Shown: positions 51,216 through 60,888, counted from the first letter of the stretch. The stretch is 64,000 bases of DNA from Crocinitomicaceae bacterium (GCA_024643365.1 JAHENC010000006.1:1-64000), one strand, 5' to 3'. Numbers and translations are program-made. The notes: generated by a model not told the origin, from the letters alone.

Positions 51216-51970
51216 AAGCGATTTTAGCCATTTTAGTGCTTTTGTGGACTAGCGCCATAGGTTGGAGTCAAATTCCGGACGCTCCAAACCCACCTCGATT
51301 CTTCAACAACTTTTCCCAAACGGGAATTGTTAGTGAGGAACAAGGTGCAGAATTGGAAGCGATGTTGGACGCATTCGAACAAGAAACAAGCAACGAAATA
51401 ACCGTAGTCATTGTTGATGACATCAATGGCGACGAAGCTTGGCACTATGCTTCCGAAATTGGAGAAAAATGGGGTGTTGGAAAAGCGGATAAAGACAATG
51501 GAATCGTAATTCTTGTCAAACCAACCGAAGAAAAAGGCGGACACCAAGTTTTCATCTCTCCGGGAAGAGGTTTGGAAGGAGCCGTAACAGATATTTCTTG
51601 TGGTGAAATCGTAGACAACGAACTGATACCAAATTTCAAAAAAGGAGATTACTTTACCGGAATCAAAAATGCGATTGTCGTATTGGAGAAGATGGCCAAA
51701 GGAGAAATCAATGAAAAATCTTACCGAAAAGCCAATCATAAAAACGACCTAGCAAGCTCCATTTTTGGATTCCTTTTCATTCTAGTTATTGTTATTCTGC
51801 TCATCCGTAAAGGTGGACGCGGAGGCAATGGAACGACATTCGGACGTGGTGGATTCTTCGTTGGAGGATTCGGTGGCGGTGGATTTGGCGGAGGAAGCTC
51901 AGGTGGTGGCGGATTCGGTGGATTCGGTGGTGGTAGTTTTGGCGGAGGTGGCTCCGGTGGAAGTTGGTAA
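51212..51970 (+). CDS. TPM domain protein with glycine-rich tail
   Basis: 252 residues. Signal peptide at the N-terminus (ILAILVLLWTSAIGWS), TPM domain (about 34-170: FNNFSQTGIVSEEQGAELEAML, ITVVIVDDINGDEAWHYASEIGEKWGVGKADKDNGIVILV, QVFISPGRGLEGAVTD), a transmembrane helix (about 188-205, IFGFLFILVIVILLI) and a glycine-rich tail of GGF/GGG repeats. This is the YgcG-like arrangement known next to lemA. Function unknown. Confidence 0.92.
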   Translation: MKAILAILVLLWTSAIGWSQIPDAPNPPRFFNNFSQTGIVSEEQGAELEAMLDAFEQETSNEITVVIVDDINGDEAWHYASEIGEKWGVGKADKDNGIVILVKPTEEKGGHQVFISPGRGLEGAVTDISCGEIVDNELIPNFKKGDYFTGIKNAIVVLEKMAKGEINEKSYRKANHKNDLASSIFGFLFILVIVILLIRKGGRGGNGTTFGRGGFFVGGFGGGGFGGGSSGGGGFGGFGGGSFGGGGSGGSW

Positions 51971-51985
51971 TTAATAAAAGAATTG

Positions 51986-52930
51986 ATGAAATTTAAAAGT
52001 TTACTTGTCCTTGTTCTATTCGTTCAATGCTCCTTTGCGCAAAAAACGTACAAGATTGCATTTTACAATACGGAAAACCTGTTCGATACCATTGATGGAC
52101 CTAATGACGATGCAGAATTCCTTCCACAATCGAAGTCTCAATGGAATGGAACGCGTTACAACGAAAAACTGACACACATTCGTCAGGTAATGAACGATTT
52201 AAATCGTCCAATGATCATTGGATTCTCGGAAATCGAGAATAAAAGCGTTTTGACGGATTTAATCAAAGAAGGATACTCTACTTACGGTATCGTTCATTAC
52301 GAAAGTCCTGACCTACGTGGAATCGATGTGGGATTGATCTACGACAAGAAATTGTTAAGTTTAAAAGAATCTGGGAAAATCCGTTTTGTCCTTCCGGGAG
52401 ATACCACTCCCCTTACCCGTGACATCGTTTGGGCAAAATTCAAATGCAACAAAGAATACATTTACGTAATGGTCAATCACTGGCCAAGTAGACGCTCCGG
52501 AACAGATACCAGCGAACCGAAACGAATCAAAGCAGCAGAAGCAGGCGCACAGTTCATTGATTCGATCATGAAAATAAATCCATCTGCGAAAATCGTTTAC
52601 TTGGGAGATTTAAATGACCATCCACAGGACAAAGCACCGCAAATCATTCAGCAACGATTGATTCCCGCGGTAACAGCAGCTTCTGGTGAATTCGGAGGCT
52701 CATATAACTACAAAGAAGAATGGGGCGTCTTGGATCACATTTATGTCTCCAAAGGTATGTCCAAAGGTGCTGTGCGCATGAAAGAAAACTCCGGGAAAAT
52801 CTCGTCATTTCCGTATTTGATTACCGAATATAAAGGAAATAAAGTTCCCTTCAGAACGTATGCTGGTGATAAATTTCTAGGTGGGTACAGCGATCACTTA
52901 CCGGTTTCAATCGATATTTTAGTCCCGTAA
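51986..52930 (+). CDS. Exported endonuclease/exonuclease/phosphatase family protein
   Basis: 314 residues from the ATG at 51986. Signal peptide (ends SFA before QKTYKIAF). The EEP fold motifs are all present: FYNTENLFDT, GFSEIENKSVL (catalytic glutamate), DVGLIYDKK, MVNHWPSRRSG (histidine), YLGDLNDHPQD (aspartate/asparagine pair) and GGYSDHLPVSIDI (last histidine). Periplasmic phosphodiesterase, possibly nuclease-like or lipid-directed. Its 3' end overlaps the convergent 459-residue gene by 37 bp. Confidence 0.88.
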   Translation: MKFKSLLVLVLFVQCSFAQKTYKIAFYNTENLFDTIDGPNDDAEFLPQSKSQWNGTRYNEKLTHIRQVMNDLNRPMIIGFSEIENKSVLTDLIKEGYSTYGIVHYESPDLRGIDVGLIYDKKLLSLKESGKIRFVLPGDTTPLTRDIVWAKFKCNKEYIYVMVNHWPSRRSGTDTSEPKRIKAAEAGAQFIDSIMKINPSAKIVYLGDLNDHPQDKAPQIIQQRLIPAVTAASGEFGGSYNYKEEWGVLDHIYVSKGMSKGAVRMKENSGKISSFPYLITEYKGNKVPFRTYAGDKFLGGYSDHLPVSIDILVP

Positions 52931-54273
52931 TTTTTGTCCATTCCCTTGAATTGATAGGGAAGTTTTTCCTTATACAAGAATTTCTTTTGAATGGATTCAA
53001 AGGGACGATATACGTAATATACATAATTGTTATGAACGCGGATTTTATCCACATAGCGAAAGGCTAACTTCACTTTTTCGCTGATCTCTCCTGTTTTTAC
53101 GTTCACAAGTCCAAGGTAGCAATAGCCATCTTTTTCATACGTCGTATAAATGGAACCTGTCACGCGATCTTGAATCACATTGCGCCTCCACCCTGTTTCC
53201 TTTGCTTGATAGTGATGATATAGCGGAATGGAATCCATCAGATTACCATCAATCGAGTAAACTAACAAGGCATCCTTAGGATAATTAAAAACAAGAATGG
53301 AATCGTTTCGATGAAACATCGGTGCATAGACTTCCTGGTAGTAAATCGATTGCGTAAAGTAATTCGCACCTATGTAAATCTCAGCATCTATTCCCGTTTC
53401 GAGTTCTTTGTTTTTCGCCCATAACTTTGTTCGGACATCCATCCATTTGTATTCGGAGCGATAGAGTTCCATCATTAAATCATCTTTGATATTCACAATG
53501 GATTTATACGAAGAGTCTAATTTATCGAATACGTAATAATCGAAAGCTGGATAAATCTTACTGAAATCAGAAAAGAAAATCTTCGATGTATTGGTATCGA
53601 CAATCGGTTCAATGTACTTGAAATAATAATCCTTCGGTATTTGACCTAATTCAATCTGATCGCCATCCGAATAGACACCATATACGTGATCCTTGCAAAT
53701 GACATGTGCATTCCCACGGAAATCTCGTTTCAATTCAATTGCTGCATCGTTAAGTAAGGCACTTGACTTCGTTTCTTCCCCGTCGAACAAAATCAATTCA
53801 CTGCCTTTTTGCAATTGCTTCGGATAAGCCAAAAGAATGATGTCTCCGTTCGCCTGCAACTCAAAATCACCGACGCTCAATCGTTTGGAACCAAAAACAG
53901 TATCTGGCACACCGACTGATTTCACGATGACTTCCTTTGACAATTGAATGCGCATGGGAATTAAAAGAACCTCTAAACGAATAGTATCCTTGCGCTCCCT
54001 GAAATGAAATTCAATGTTGGTCGATTGATAAATCGCATGTCGAAAATCAAAATACAAGGTTTTCCCTAAGTCGATTTTGGTCAATTGATAATCCGTCACA
54101 CCATTAACCGTTGTTTGATAAACAATCGAATCACCTCCTAAAAATGGAGACATGGAAATTCCAACATTGGAAACTAAATCACCGGTGCGTTTATCCAAAC
54201 ATGTCAATCGCAACACTTGCGTATTGGCAAAATAGACAATAAAGGTCAGAAAAAATAAAAGGTAGAATCTCAT
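52894..54273 (-). CDS. Secreted hypothetical protein
   Basis: 459 residues with a signal peptide (about 1-18, YLLFFLTFIVYFANT). The first mature part (VLRLTCLDKRTGDLVSNVGISM) resembles a carboxypeptidase-regulatory-like beta domain. The rest holds repeating motifs such as DGEETKSSALLNDAA, IFFSDFSKIYPAFDYYVFDKLDSS and YSIDGNLMDSIPLYHHYQ, consistent with a beta-propeller-like body. No catalytic motif recognised. Exported, probably to periplasm or outer membrane. Convergent overlap with the EEP gene, no terminator seen. Confidence 0.65.
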   Translation of the reverse strand: MRFYLLFFLTFIVYFANTQVLRLTCLDKRTGDLVSNVGISMSPFLGGDSIVYQTTVNGVTDYQLTKIDLGKTLYFDFRHAIYQSTNIEFHFRERKDTIRLEVLLIPMRIQLSKEVIVKSVGVPDTVFGSKRLSVGDFELQANGDIILLAYPKQLQKGSELILFDGEETKSSALLNDAAIELKRDFRGNAHVICKDHVYGVYSDGDQIELGQIPKDYYFKYIEPIVDTNTSKIFFSDFSKIYPAFDYYVFDKLDSSYKSIVNIKDDLMMELYRSEYKWMDVRTKLWAKNKELETGIDAEIYIGANYFTQSIYYQEVYAPMFHRNDSILVFNYPKDALLVYSIDGNLMDSIPLYHHYQAKETGWRRNVIQDRVTGSIYTTYEKDGYCYLGLVNVKTGEISEKVKLAFRYVDKIRVHNNYVYYVYRPFESIQKKFLYKEKLPYQFKGMDKNYGTKISIETGK

Positions 54274-54316
54274 GTCTTAAGTGAGACGCATAGAAAAGTA
54301 AAATTCCACAAGGAAA

Positions 54317-55387
54317 TTATACGCGAACGTTCCAATTGAATACATCCGCTTCTTTACCTGCTTTCAAATCATCCATGTGTTGTTTGATTCGATTCGAAAT
54401 GGTACGCGTTTCAAATGCCGGTAATTCCAAAATTTCGTCACGGTAACCAATCACGATAATTTGTGCGATTGTTGCAGCTGTTCCAGCTCCAAATGCATCT
54501 TCCAATGTTCCATTTTTCGCAGCAGTTACTATTTCTTCAACTGAAACTTGACGTTCTTCAATTTCTATTCCCCAGCTTGCTGCAAGTTCTAAAACCGAAC
54601 GTTTTGTAATTCCACGTAAAATTGTATCCGCATCTTCAGAAGGTGTAATCAACTTTCCTCCAATTTGGAAAATAATGTTCATCGTACCTGATTCCTCAAT
54701 GTACAAATGTTCTTTTGCGTCTGTCCAAACTAATTGGTGGAAACCCTGCATCTGACATTGTTTTGCTGGATACAACGATGCACCGTAGTTTCCGGCAGCT
54801 TTCGCACGTCCAACCCCACCTTTTGCAGCGCGAGTATAATGTTCCTCAATCTTCACTCGAACAGGTTCTGCATAATACGCTCCAACTGGCGAAGTAATAA
54901 CCATGAATTTGTACGTGTCAGATGGTTTAATTCCAACTAACTCATCCGTTCCAAATAAGAATGGACGAATGTATAATGAATATCCTGGACGATCAGTTAC
55001 CCAATCTTTGTCCACAGCAACCAATTGTTTGATTGCTTCAATGAAAATTTCTTCAGGAACTTCCGGCATACACATGCGTGCTGCAGATTCTGCAAAACGT
55101 TTCGCATTCATATCCGGACGGAACAAAATAACTTCGTCTTCTACATTCTTGTATGCTTTCAATCCTTCAAAAATCGACTGACCATAATGTAACGCAGACA
55201 TCGCTGGATGCATCGGAATCGGCTGAAAAGGAATAATTTTCCCTTCTTGCCATTGACCATCAGCATACTCCATAATGAACATATGATCCGAAAAAATTCG
55301 TCCAAATGGTAAGTTGTCCCAATCTACTTGAGATAATGCTGATTGAGTGTTTTTTTCAACTGAAAAATTGAGAGATGTAGTTGACAT
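54317..55387 (-). CDS. ilvE: Branched-chain-amino-acid aminotransferase
   Basis: 356 residues from the ATG at 55387 (MSTTSLNFSVEKNTQ); longer frames to 55435 run past the promoter region. Fold-type IV PLP enzyme: ALHYGQSIFEGLKAYKN, RPDMNAKRFAESAARMCMPEVP, the PLP lysine in GGVGRAKAAGNYGASLYPAKQCQMQG (K in RAKAAGNY), and ESGTMNIIFQIGGKLITPS. Group-II type, completing valine, leucine and isoleucine synthesis or starting their breakdown. Divergent from recQ; no other ilv gene in view. Confidence 0.94.
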   Translation of the reverse strand: MSTTSLNFSVEKNTQSALSQVDWDNLPFGRIFSDHMFIMEYADGQWQEGKIIPFQPIPMHPAMSALHYGQSIFEGLKAYKNVEDEVILFRPDMNAKRFAESAARMCMPEVPEEIFIEAIKQLVAVDKDWVTDRPGYSLYIRPFLFGTDELVGIKPSDTYKFMVITSPVGAYYAEPVRVKIEEHYTRAAKGGVGRAKAAGNYGASLYPAKQCQMQGFHQLVWTDAKEHLYIEESGTMNIIFQIGGKLITPSEDADTILRGITKRSVLELAASWGIEIEERQVSVEEIVTAAKNGTLEDAFGAGTAATIAQIIVIGYRDEILELPAFETRTISNRIKQHMDDLKAGKEADVFNWNVRV

Positions 55388-55462
55388 ACGCGTATTTTGT
55401 TGCGCGAATATACGTCCTTTATTCCTCCTCCACAACTAATTTTATTCACAAGACAATTCTTG

Positions 55463-55470
55463 TACTTTTG
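55463..55470 (+). promoter_or_regulatory. recQ promoter -7 box
   Basis: TACTTTTG, an exact TAnnTTTG match, 17 nt before the GTG start of recQ. Confidence 0.5.
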
Positions 55471-55487
55471 TACCGTAATAGATAATA

Positions 55488-57359
55488 GTGAGTAAAAGCG
55501 AAGCAGTATTAAAACAATTTTGGGGATTTGATCATTTTCGACCAAATCAAAAGGCCATTGTAGAGGATGCAATAGCTGGCCAGGATGTACTTGCTCTTTT
55601 ACCTACCGGCGGAGGGAAATCTATTTGCTTTCAAGTACCTGGATTGATTCGTGAAGGAATTACCATTGTTGTTTCACCGTTAATTGCCTTGATGCAAGAC
55701 CAAGTAGACAACCTCAATAAACGGGGAATTAGGGCGAAAGCAATTACCTCCGGGATGAGTTACAAGGAAATCGATTACATCCTCGACAATGCGCGTTTCG
55801 GTGGACTCGATTTTTTGTACACATCTCCGGAACGTTGTCAATCTGATTTATTCATTGAACGCTTTAAATTAATGCCTGTCGGACTTCTTGTTGTCGATGA
55901 AGCGCATTGTATTTCAGAATGGGGACATGATTTCAGACCGAGTTTTATGCACATTAAGGATCTTCGTGTTCACAAACCTCATGTTCCCGTATTAGCGCTA
56001 ACAGCAACTGCAACAGAACGTGTCAAAAAGGACATCGTTCACCACCTAGAATTAAAGAAGGTACAGATACACGAAGCTTCATTTGTTCGAGAAAACCTAC
56101 ATTACCAAGTTCGTAAAACAAGCAATAAAATGGAATCCATTTTAGCGCATTGCAAACATTCTACCGATGTCGGGATTGTCTATTGTCAAACGCGCAGGTC
56201 GGTGAAAGAAATGGTAAAACTGCTCATGTCGAACCGTATTTCTTGCGGCGTTTACCATGGTGGACTCACAAAGTCAGAAAGAGAGCGAATGTTAAACGAT
56301 TGGATGTCCGAAAAACGGCGCATCATGGTCGCGACAAATGCCTTTGGTATGGGAATCGATAAGCCGAATGTTCGATTTGTACTTCATTATGAAATCCCAA
56401 GTTCCTTGGAAGCATATTTTCAAGAAGCTGGTCGAGGCGGAAGAGATGGAAAAACAGCGAAAGCACTTTTGTTTTTCGAAGATCAGGATACCGAAAACCT
56501 CCGAAATTCGACCCTTAAGAAATTTCCGGCAAAAACGGATGTTCTCAATACCTATCGTGCAATATCTAATTTCCTGAAAATTGCGATTGGATCAGGAAAA
56601 GACGAAACATATCCACTCGATTTAAAAAAAATGTGTCAAGTGTATAAACTTGATTACGAAACAACCTTTCACTCGCTAAAAATATTGGAACTGAATGAAA
56701 ACCTACTTTTCTCGGAAGGAACTTTTCATCCAACAAAACTGAAGTTTCTCGTCACGAATCGAGAGCTGTACAATTTCCAGATTCAATTTGAATCCATACA
56801 TCCGCTATCCACACTTTTAATCCGCTCTTACCCCGGAATCTTTGAATATTTCCATGCAATTCACGAGGATGAGATCTGCAAAAGACTAAAAATCAATTCT
56901 GAACGTTTAACTCAACAACTAGAGTTTATGCAACAACACGGAATCATTGATTTAAACCTGAGAAGTAGTCTTCCAACGGTAACCTACATTACGGAAAGAT
57001 TGCCGGATAGCCATATTTACCTTAAACCGAGCATCTACAAAGAACGACGAGACATTGCCATCCAAAAAGCGGATGGAATGATTCAGTTTTGTCAAAAAAA
57101 TGAATGCCGCACACAACAAGTGATTGCTTACTTTGGACAAACATCTGATCCATGTGGAACCTGTGACGTTTGTCAAAAAAATGCGCTTCCACTAGATTCT
57201 ATTCCGCGACAAATTCTAGCTCTATTGGAAAAACCGATGTCTTTGAAGGAACTTTCTGTTGAAATCAAGTTAACAGAAAAAGAGACTGAAGATTTTTTAC
57301 GCGAATTTTTAAAAAACGAAATCATTATTTGGATGGATGGAAAGTTTTACTTGAATTAA
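55488..57359 (+). CDS. recQ: ATP-dependent DNA helicase RecQ
   Basis: 623 residues from GTG at 55488. Motif 0 QFWGFDHFRPNQ, Walker A ALLPTGGGKSICFQVP, DEAH box VVDEAHCISEWGHDFRPSF, motif III LTATATERVKKD, IV YCQTRRSVKEM, V ATNAFGMGIDKPNVRFVLHY and VI QEAGRGGRDG. The zinc-binding domain has its cysteines around FCQKNECRT and CGTCDVCQ (about 533-562), followed by a winged-helix tail. No HRDC domain is visible, as in many Bacteroidota RecQ. Repairs and restarts forks. comEC begins 12 nt downstream. Confidence 0.96.
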   Translation: MSKSEAVLKQFWGFDHFRPNQKAIVEDAIAGQDVLALLPTGGGKSICFQVPGLIREGITIVVSPLIALMQDQVDNLNKRGIRAKAITSGMSYKEIDYILDNARFGGLDFLYTSPERCQSDLFIERFKLMPVGLLVVDEAHCISEWGHDFRPSFMHIKDLRVHKPHVPVLALTATATERVKKDIVHHLELKKVQIHEASFVRENLHYQVRKTSNKMESILAHCKHSTDVGIVYCQTRRSVKEMVKLLMSNRISCGVYHGGLTKSERERMLNDWMSEKRRIMVATNAFGMGIDKPNVRFVLHYEIPSSLEAYFQEAGRGGRDGKTAKALLFFEDQDTENLRNSTLKKFPAKTDVLNTYRAISNFLKIAIGSGKDETYPLDLKKMCQVYKLDYETTFHSLKILELNENLLFSEGTFHPTKLKFLVTNRELYNFQIQFESIHPLSTLLIRSYPGIFEYFHAIHEDEICKRLKINSERLTQQLEFMQQHGIIDLNLRSSLPTVTYITERLPDSHIYLKPSIYKERRDIAIQKADGMIQFCQKNECRTQQVIAYFGQTSDPCGTCDVCQKNALPLDSIPRQILALLEKPMSLKELSVEIKLTEKETEDFLREFLKNEIIIWMDGKFYLN

Positions 57360-57371
57360 ACTTCTCCTACT

Positions 57372-59336
57372 ATGTCAAATGTGTCGCCGGATTTTCGTCC
57401 AGCCTTTTCTCGCTATCCCTTTGTTTACATTTGTTTATACTTTTCTACTGGAATACTTTGCGCCGAAAAAATCCCGGAATTCAAGGATTACCTTATCCTT
57501 GTCTTAGCAAATCTCACCATTGCGTCATTGATTTTTCAAAGTTTGGATCAATTGCGTGTTGCGTCGAAACAAATCATACTCTTCACGATCTTTGGATTTC
57601 TCGGTTTTCTCGCACATTACGAACAACAACATCATACGGGTTGGGAGGATTGGCACTTCCATAAAGGAAAAACAATTTTCCATATGAAGGTAACCGAGAT
57701 TCAATCCGGACAACCGTGGACAAAAGGGATTGGTGAAATTCGATGGCGAAAAGGAAAAACATCCTACCACACTCCCGTGCGATTTTACGCTAAGGGCAAA
57801 AATACGCCAAAATTGGATCAACTTCTTGAAGTAAGCGCCGAAATTATTCCCATTGAAAACAAAGGGAATCCTGGTGAATTTGACCTAAAAACATACTGGA
57901 AGACCAAAGGTATTTGTGGAATGTTTTTTATGGAAACAGAGGACTTTCAAGTGCTTGAAACCGTTCCCTGTTCGTTTTTAACGAAATCCATTCGAAATGC
58001 TCAAGAACTATGTTTGGACATTCTTTCGAAACACTTGACTGGACAAGAATTGGGAATTGCCCAAGCATTGATTTTAGGCGACAAGTCCTTGCTGGACAAT
58101 GAAATTAGAAACGCTTTTACGGCAACGGGCTCCATGCATATTTTAGCTGTTTCGGGATTACACATCGGACTTATTTTACAACTTATATTGGCACTCATTA
58201 AACTTGGAGCTAGATGGGTCAATCGATCAACAGCTCTGCTTTTCGTTATTCTGTTATTGTGGTTCTACGCGCTCATGACTGGATTTTCACCATCCGTAAT
58301 TCGAGCTGTTTTTATGTTTAGTGTACTCACTTGGACGCAATGGAAGGGATTACAAACATCCTCAATTAATTCTTTGTTTTTTACGGCCTTCATCATTGTT
58401 CTTTGGAAACCTATGTACTTGTTTGATATTGGATTTCAATTATCCTACCTCGCCATGCTGGGAATCTTTTTGTTTTACCCAAAAATTTCCTCCATTTATA
58501 AACCGGAGAGTAAAATTCTTTACTACCTGTGGGAAGGAACCGCGATTGGATTTGCTGCACAAGTCGCCACAACACCATTAACACTTTATTATTTTCATCA
58601 ATTCCCAAATTACTTCGCCATTGCCAACCTTGGGCTCATGGGACTTTCATCAATTGTTTTAGGAGCCGGAATTTTTATTTTAGTCACTCACAAAATCCCT
58701 TTACTTGGAAAACTAAATGGACTGATCTTACTTTATTCCGTCTTCTGGATGTTTCGATTAATACAATGGATCGAATCCTGGCCAGCAGCGCTTGTTTATG
58801 GATTTGAAATAGAAATAATTCTAGCGCCTATCTTACTTTTCAACGCAAGCATTCTCTTCTTGGGGGATATCAAAAAAAGCTATTGGAAAGTAAATGCCTT
58901 CCACTTTTTGTTCATTTTAGCGTGGATCAGTCACCAACGTTTTCTCAATGCCTCTAGCACACAACTGTGTCTATTAAACGAAAATAAACTAACGGTGATT
59001 CTCAAATTAGGAGAGCGAAGTTGGTGTTTTTACGATGATGAAAATCCAGACAAAATTCAATTTTCAGCAATCAATTACCAAAAATTATATCCCTCAAATC
59101 TAGAATTCATATCCATTCGAAAAAGAAATGTCCAATTCACCTTCAACAAGGGAAATTTAGAAATTCTAAAAACAACTTATGGAAGAGAAATCAAACTGAA
59201 TAAGCAATCTTGGCGCATATACTACAAAGAGCAATCTGCCTTACGAAATAACGTGACATCCGTTTTCATGCCTTGGATTTCTCATCCACATTCACTGAGA
59301 AATGGTGCGAAAATCTATGAGATTGCTCAGAATTAA
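57372..59336 (+). CDS. ComEC/Rec2-type DNA uptake channel
   Basis: 654-residue polytopic membrane protein. N-terminal helices and a DUF4131-like OB region (FHMKVTEIQSGQPWTKGIGE, VSAEIIPIENKGNPGEFDLKTYWKTKGICG) are followed by the competence domain: LTGQELGIAQALILGDKS, NAFTATGSMHILAVSGLHIGLI (the signature) and helices with SPSVIRAVFMFS. The C-terminal metallo-beta-lactamase domain of Gram-positive ComEC is absent; a short strand-rich tail is found instead, as usual in Bacteroidota. Likely imports single-stranded DNA during transformation. Probably co-transcribed with recQ. Confidence 0.88.
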   Translation: MSNVSPDFRPAFSRYPFVYICLYFSTGILCAEKIPEFKDYLILVLANLTIASLIFQSLDQLRVASKQIILFTIFGFLGFLAHYEQQHHTGWEDWHFHKGKTIFHMKVTEIQSGQPWTKGIGEIRWRKGKTSYHTPVRFYAKGKNTPKLDQLLEVSAEIIPIENKGNPGEFDLKTYWKTKGICGMFFMETEDFQVLETVPCSFLTKSIRNAQELCLDILSKHLTGQELGIAQALILGDKSLLDNEIRNAFTATGSMHILAVSGLHIGLILQLILALIKLGARWVNRSTALLFVILLLWFYALMTGFSPSVIRAVFMFSVLTWTQWKGLQTSSINSLFFTAFIIVLWKPMYLFDIGFQLSYLAMLGIFLFYPKISSIYKPESKILYYLWEGTAIGFAAQVATTPLTLYYFHQFPNYFAIANLGLMGLSSIVLGAGIFILVTHKIPLLGKLNGLILLYSVFWMFRLIQWIESWPAALVYGFEIEIILAPILLFNASILFLGDIKKSYWKVNAFHFLFILAWISHQRFLNASSTQLCLLNENKLTVILKLGERSWCFYDDENPDKIQFSAINYQKLYPSNLEFISIRKRNVQFTFNKGNLEILKTTYGREIKLNKQSWRIYYKEQSALRNNVTSVFMPWISHPHSLRNGAKIYEIAQN

Positions 59337-59346
59337 AAGCAAATCT

Positions 59347-59354
59347 TATCTTTG
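59347..59354 (+). promoter_or_regulatory. -7 box for rhodanese-dedA
   Basis: TATCTTTG, an exact TAnnTTTG match, 12 nt before the ATG at 59367. It contains the TTG at 59352, so that TTG is unlikely to be the rhodanese start. Confidence 0.5.
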
Positions 59355-59366
59355 TCAAAACAATTT

Positions 59367-59684
59367 ATGCGCTACATCGACCCAAAAAGCTGTAAAGAAA
59401 GATTGTCAAAAGAGGACAATTTGATCGTGATTGACGTTCGTGAAGACTACGAATATGAACATTGCAACGCTGGATTTACGCACATACCCATGGGCGAAAT
59501 TTCGTTGAGACAAGAAGAAATTAATTCCAATAAAGATGTGGTCATCATGTGTCAATCTGGTCGTCGTGCTGAAGCTGTTGTAAATTTGTTAGAAACAGAA
59601 TTTCATTTTCCAAACGTTTTTGTCATGGAAGGTGGAATCCTCGGTTGGATTGAACACGTTGATCCATCCTTAAAACTCGACTAA
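59367..59684 (+). CDS. Rhodanese-like domain protein
   Basis: 105 residues from the ATG at 59367 (MRYIDPKSCKERLSKEDN). A single rhodanese domain: VIDVREDYEYEHCNAGFTHIPMGEI and VIMCQSGRRAEAVVNLLE with the active-site cysteine in the CQSGRRA loop. It probably carries persulphide sulphur between partners, targets unknown. Its stop overlaps the dedA start by 1 nt. Confidence 0.9.
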   Translation: MRYIDPKSCKERLSKEDNLIVIDVREDYEYEHCNAGFTHIPMGEISLRQEEINSNKDVVIMCQSGRRAEAVVNLLETEFHFPNVFVMEGGILGWIEHVDPSLKLD

Positions 59685-60352
59685 TGACCCTACTCAAAGA
59701 TTTTCTAGATTTTTTCTTGCACTTGGACACGCATTTATTTGTTTTGATTCAAGATTACGGCATGTGGATTTACGGCATTTTATTCCTGATTATTTTCGTT
59801 GAAACCGGTTTAGTCGTAATGCCATTATTACCTGGTGATTCCTTATTATTCGCTGCCGGAACGTTTTGTGCCGGAGTTGTTAAAAATGGCGAAACAGCCG
59901 AATTGAATCTTTTTCTCGTCCTAGCACTTTTAATCGTGGCAGCGATTCTCGGTGATGGACTCAATTACTTTTTAGGAAAAACGATTGGATTGAAAGTGCT
60001 CCAATGGAAAATTGGAAATAGACAAATAGTCAAACAAAAATACATTGATCAAACACATGCATTCTACGAAAAGCATGGATCCAAAACGATCATCATTGCT
60101 CGATTTGTTCCCATCGTTCGCACCTTTGCTCCTTTTGTAGCAGGAATCGGTAACATGAGTTATCAAAAATTCTTGCGTTTCAACGTCATTGGTGGCGTTG
60201 CTTGGGTTTCCGGATTAACCTTGCTGGGTTATTTCTTCGGAAATATGTCCTTCGTTCAGAAAAACTTTGAAGTGGTGATTTTTGGCATCGTTGGACTTTC
60301 GCTCCTACCGATGATCGTGGAAATCCTAAAAGCGAAGTTTAAATCAAAATAA
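59684..60352 (+). CDS. DedA family membrane protein
   Basis: 222 residues; the DedA/SNARE-associated fold. Marks: GILFLIIFVETGLVVMPLLPGDSLLFAAGTF (E and GDS motif), LLIVAAILGDGLNYFLGKTIGLKVL and the FARFVPIVRTFAPFVAGIGNM-type motif (IARFVPIVRTFAPFVAGIG), then GGVAWVSGLTLLGYFFGN. Family members are thought to transport lipid carriers such as undecaprenyl phosphate or act in envelope homeostasis. Co-translated with the rhodanese; ends with a 9-bp convergent overlap with the next gene. Confidence 0.9.
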   Translation: MTLLKDFLDFFLHLDTHLFVLIQDYGMWIYGILFLIIFVETGLVVMPLLPGDSLLFAAGTFCAGVVKNGETAELNLFLVLALLIVAAILGDGLNYFLGKTIGLKVLQWKIGNRQIVKQKYIDQTHAFYEKHGSKTIIIARFVPIVRTFAPFVAGIGNMSYQKFLRFNVIGGVAWVSGLTLLGYFFGNMSFVQKNFEVVIFGIVGLSLLPMIVEILKAKFKSK

Positions 60353-60865
60353 CGCTTGGAACTCTTGTTTTAAGAAGGCAACAGCGACTTCTGAAGGCAT
60401 CACATCTAGTTGAGCCAACATTTCCATGATTTTAGCGGATAAGTCCAAAGAGCTAGCGTTATCCCCCATTTGTGCGGCAGCTAGATTGATTAAACGAATA
60501 GACTCTTCTTTCGAATCACGCATCATTTTCCATCCTGTTTCTGAAATAAACAACTGTTGTGCAACATTGTGATCGAACTCGTCACGTATCGTTTTTAATA
60601 GAATGCTCTGTTGTGCCAAAGCGGAAACATTTCCCTGATGTGCACGCATCACCAAACTATTCGGATGAATTCTTTCCATCAATAAAATAGCACGTTGGTA
60701 TGCCTCTAAGCGTGATGGTAAGAAAAACTCTTGACGTCCCTTGCGTAATTCTAACTGAAGTTTCACTAATTCTTGATCTTCCTGTCTTTTCAAAAAGAAA
60801 TAAACCAATGCGATGATTGTTAGTCCGAAAAAAATCATCAAAAGAAGAAAAATCCAAAGTTCCAT
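60344..60865 (-). CDS. Single-pass membrane protein of a Bacteroidota-conserved family
   Basis: 173 residues from the ATG at 60865 (MELWIFLLLMIFFGL); a -7 box at 60881-60888 lies just upstream, so starts further out are unlikely. An N-terminal transmembrane helix (about 3-23) is followed by a helical cytoplasmic-like domain with LPSRLEAYQRAILLMERIHPNSLVMR, IRDEFDHNVAQQLFISETGWKMM and DSKEESIRLINLAAAQM. I recall this pattern (RLxAYER..L.LERI) in a DUF7935-like family, but the name should be checked. Function unknown. Confidence 0.7.
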   Translation of the reverse strand: MELWIFLLLMIFFGLTIIALVYFFLKRQEDQELVKLQLELRKGRQEFFLPSRLEAYQRAILLMERIHPNSLVMRAHQGNVSALAQQSILLKTIRDEFDHNVAQQLFISETGWKMMRDSKEESIRLINLAAAQMGDNASSLDLSAKIMEMLAQLDVMPSEVAVAFLKQEFQALF

Positions 60866-60880
60866 GTTCGTTGTTTTGGA

Positions 60881-60888
60881 CAAAGATA
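60881..60888 (-). promoter_or_regulatory. -7 box for DUF7935-like gene
   Basis: TATCTTTG on the minus strand, an exact TAnnTTTG match 15 nt before the ATG. Confidence 0.5.

Noticed and set aside
51781-51970. DNA tandem repeat in the glycine-rich tail of the TPM gene
   Set aside because: The GGx-rich coding region is simple low-complexity protein sequence usual in this family, not a separate repeat element.
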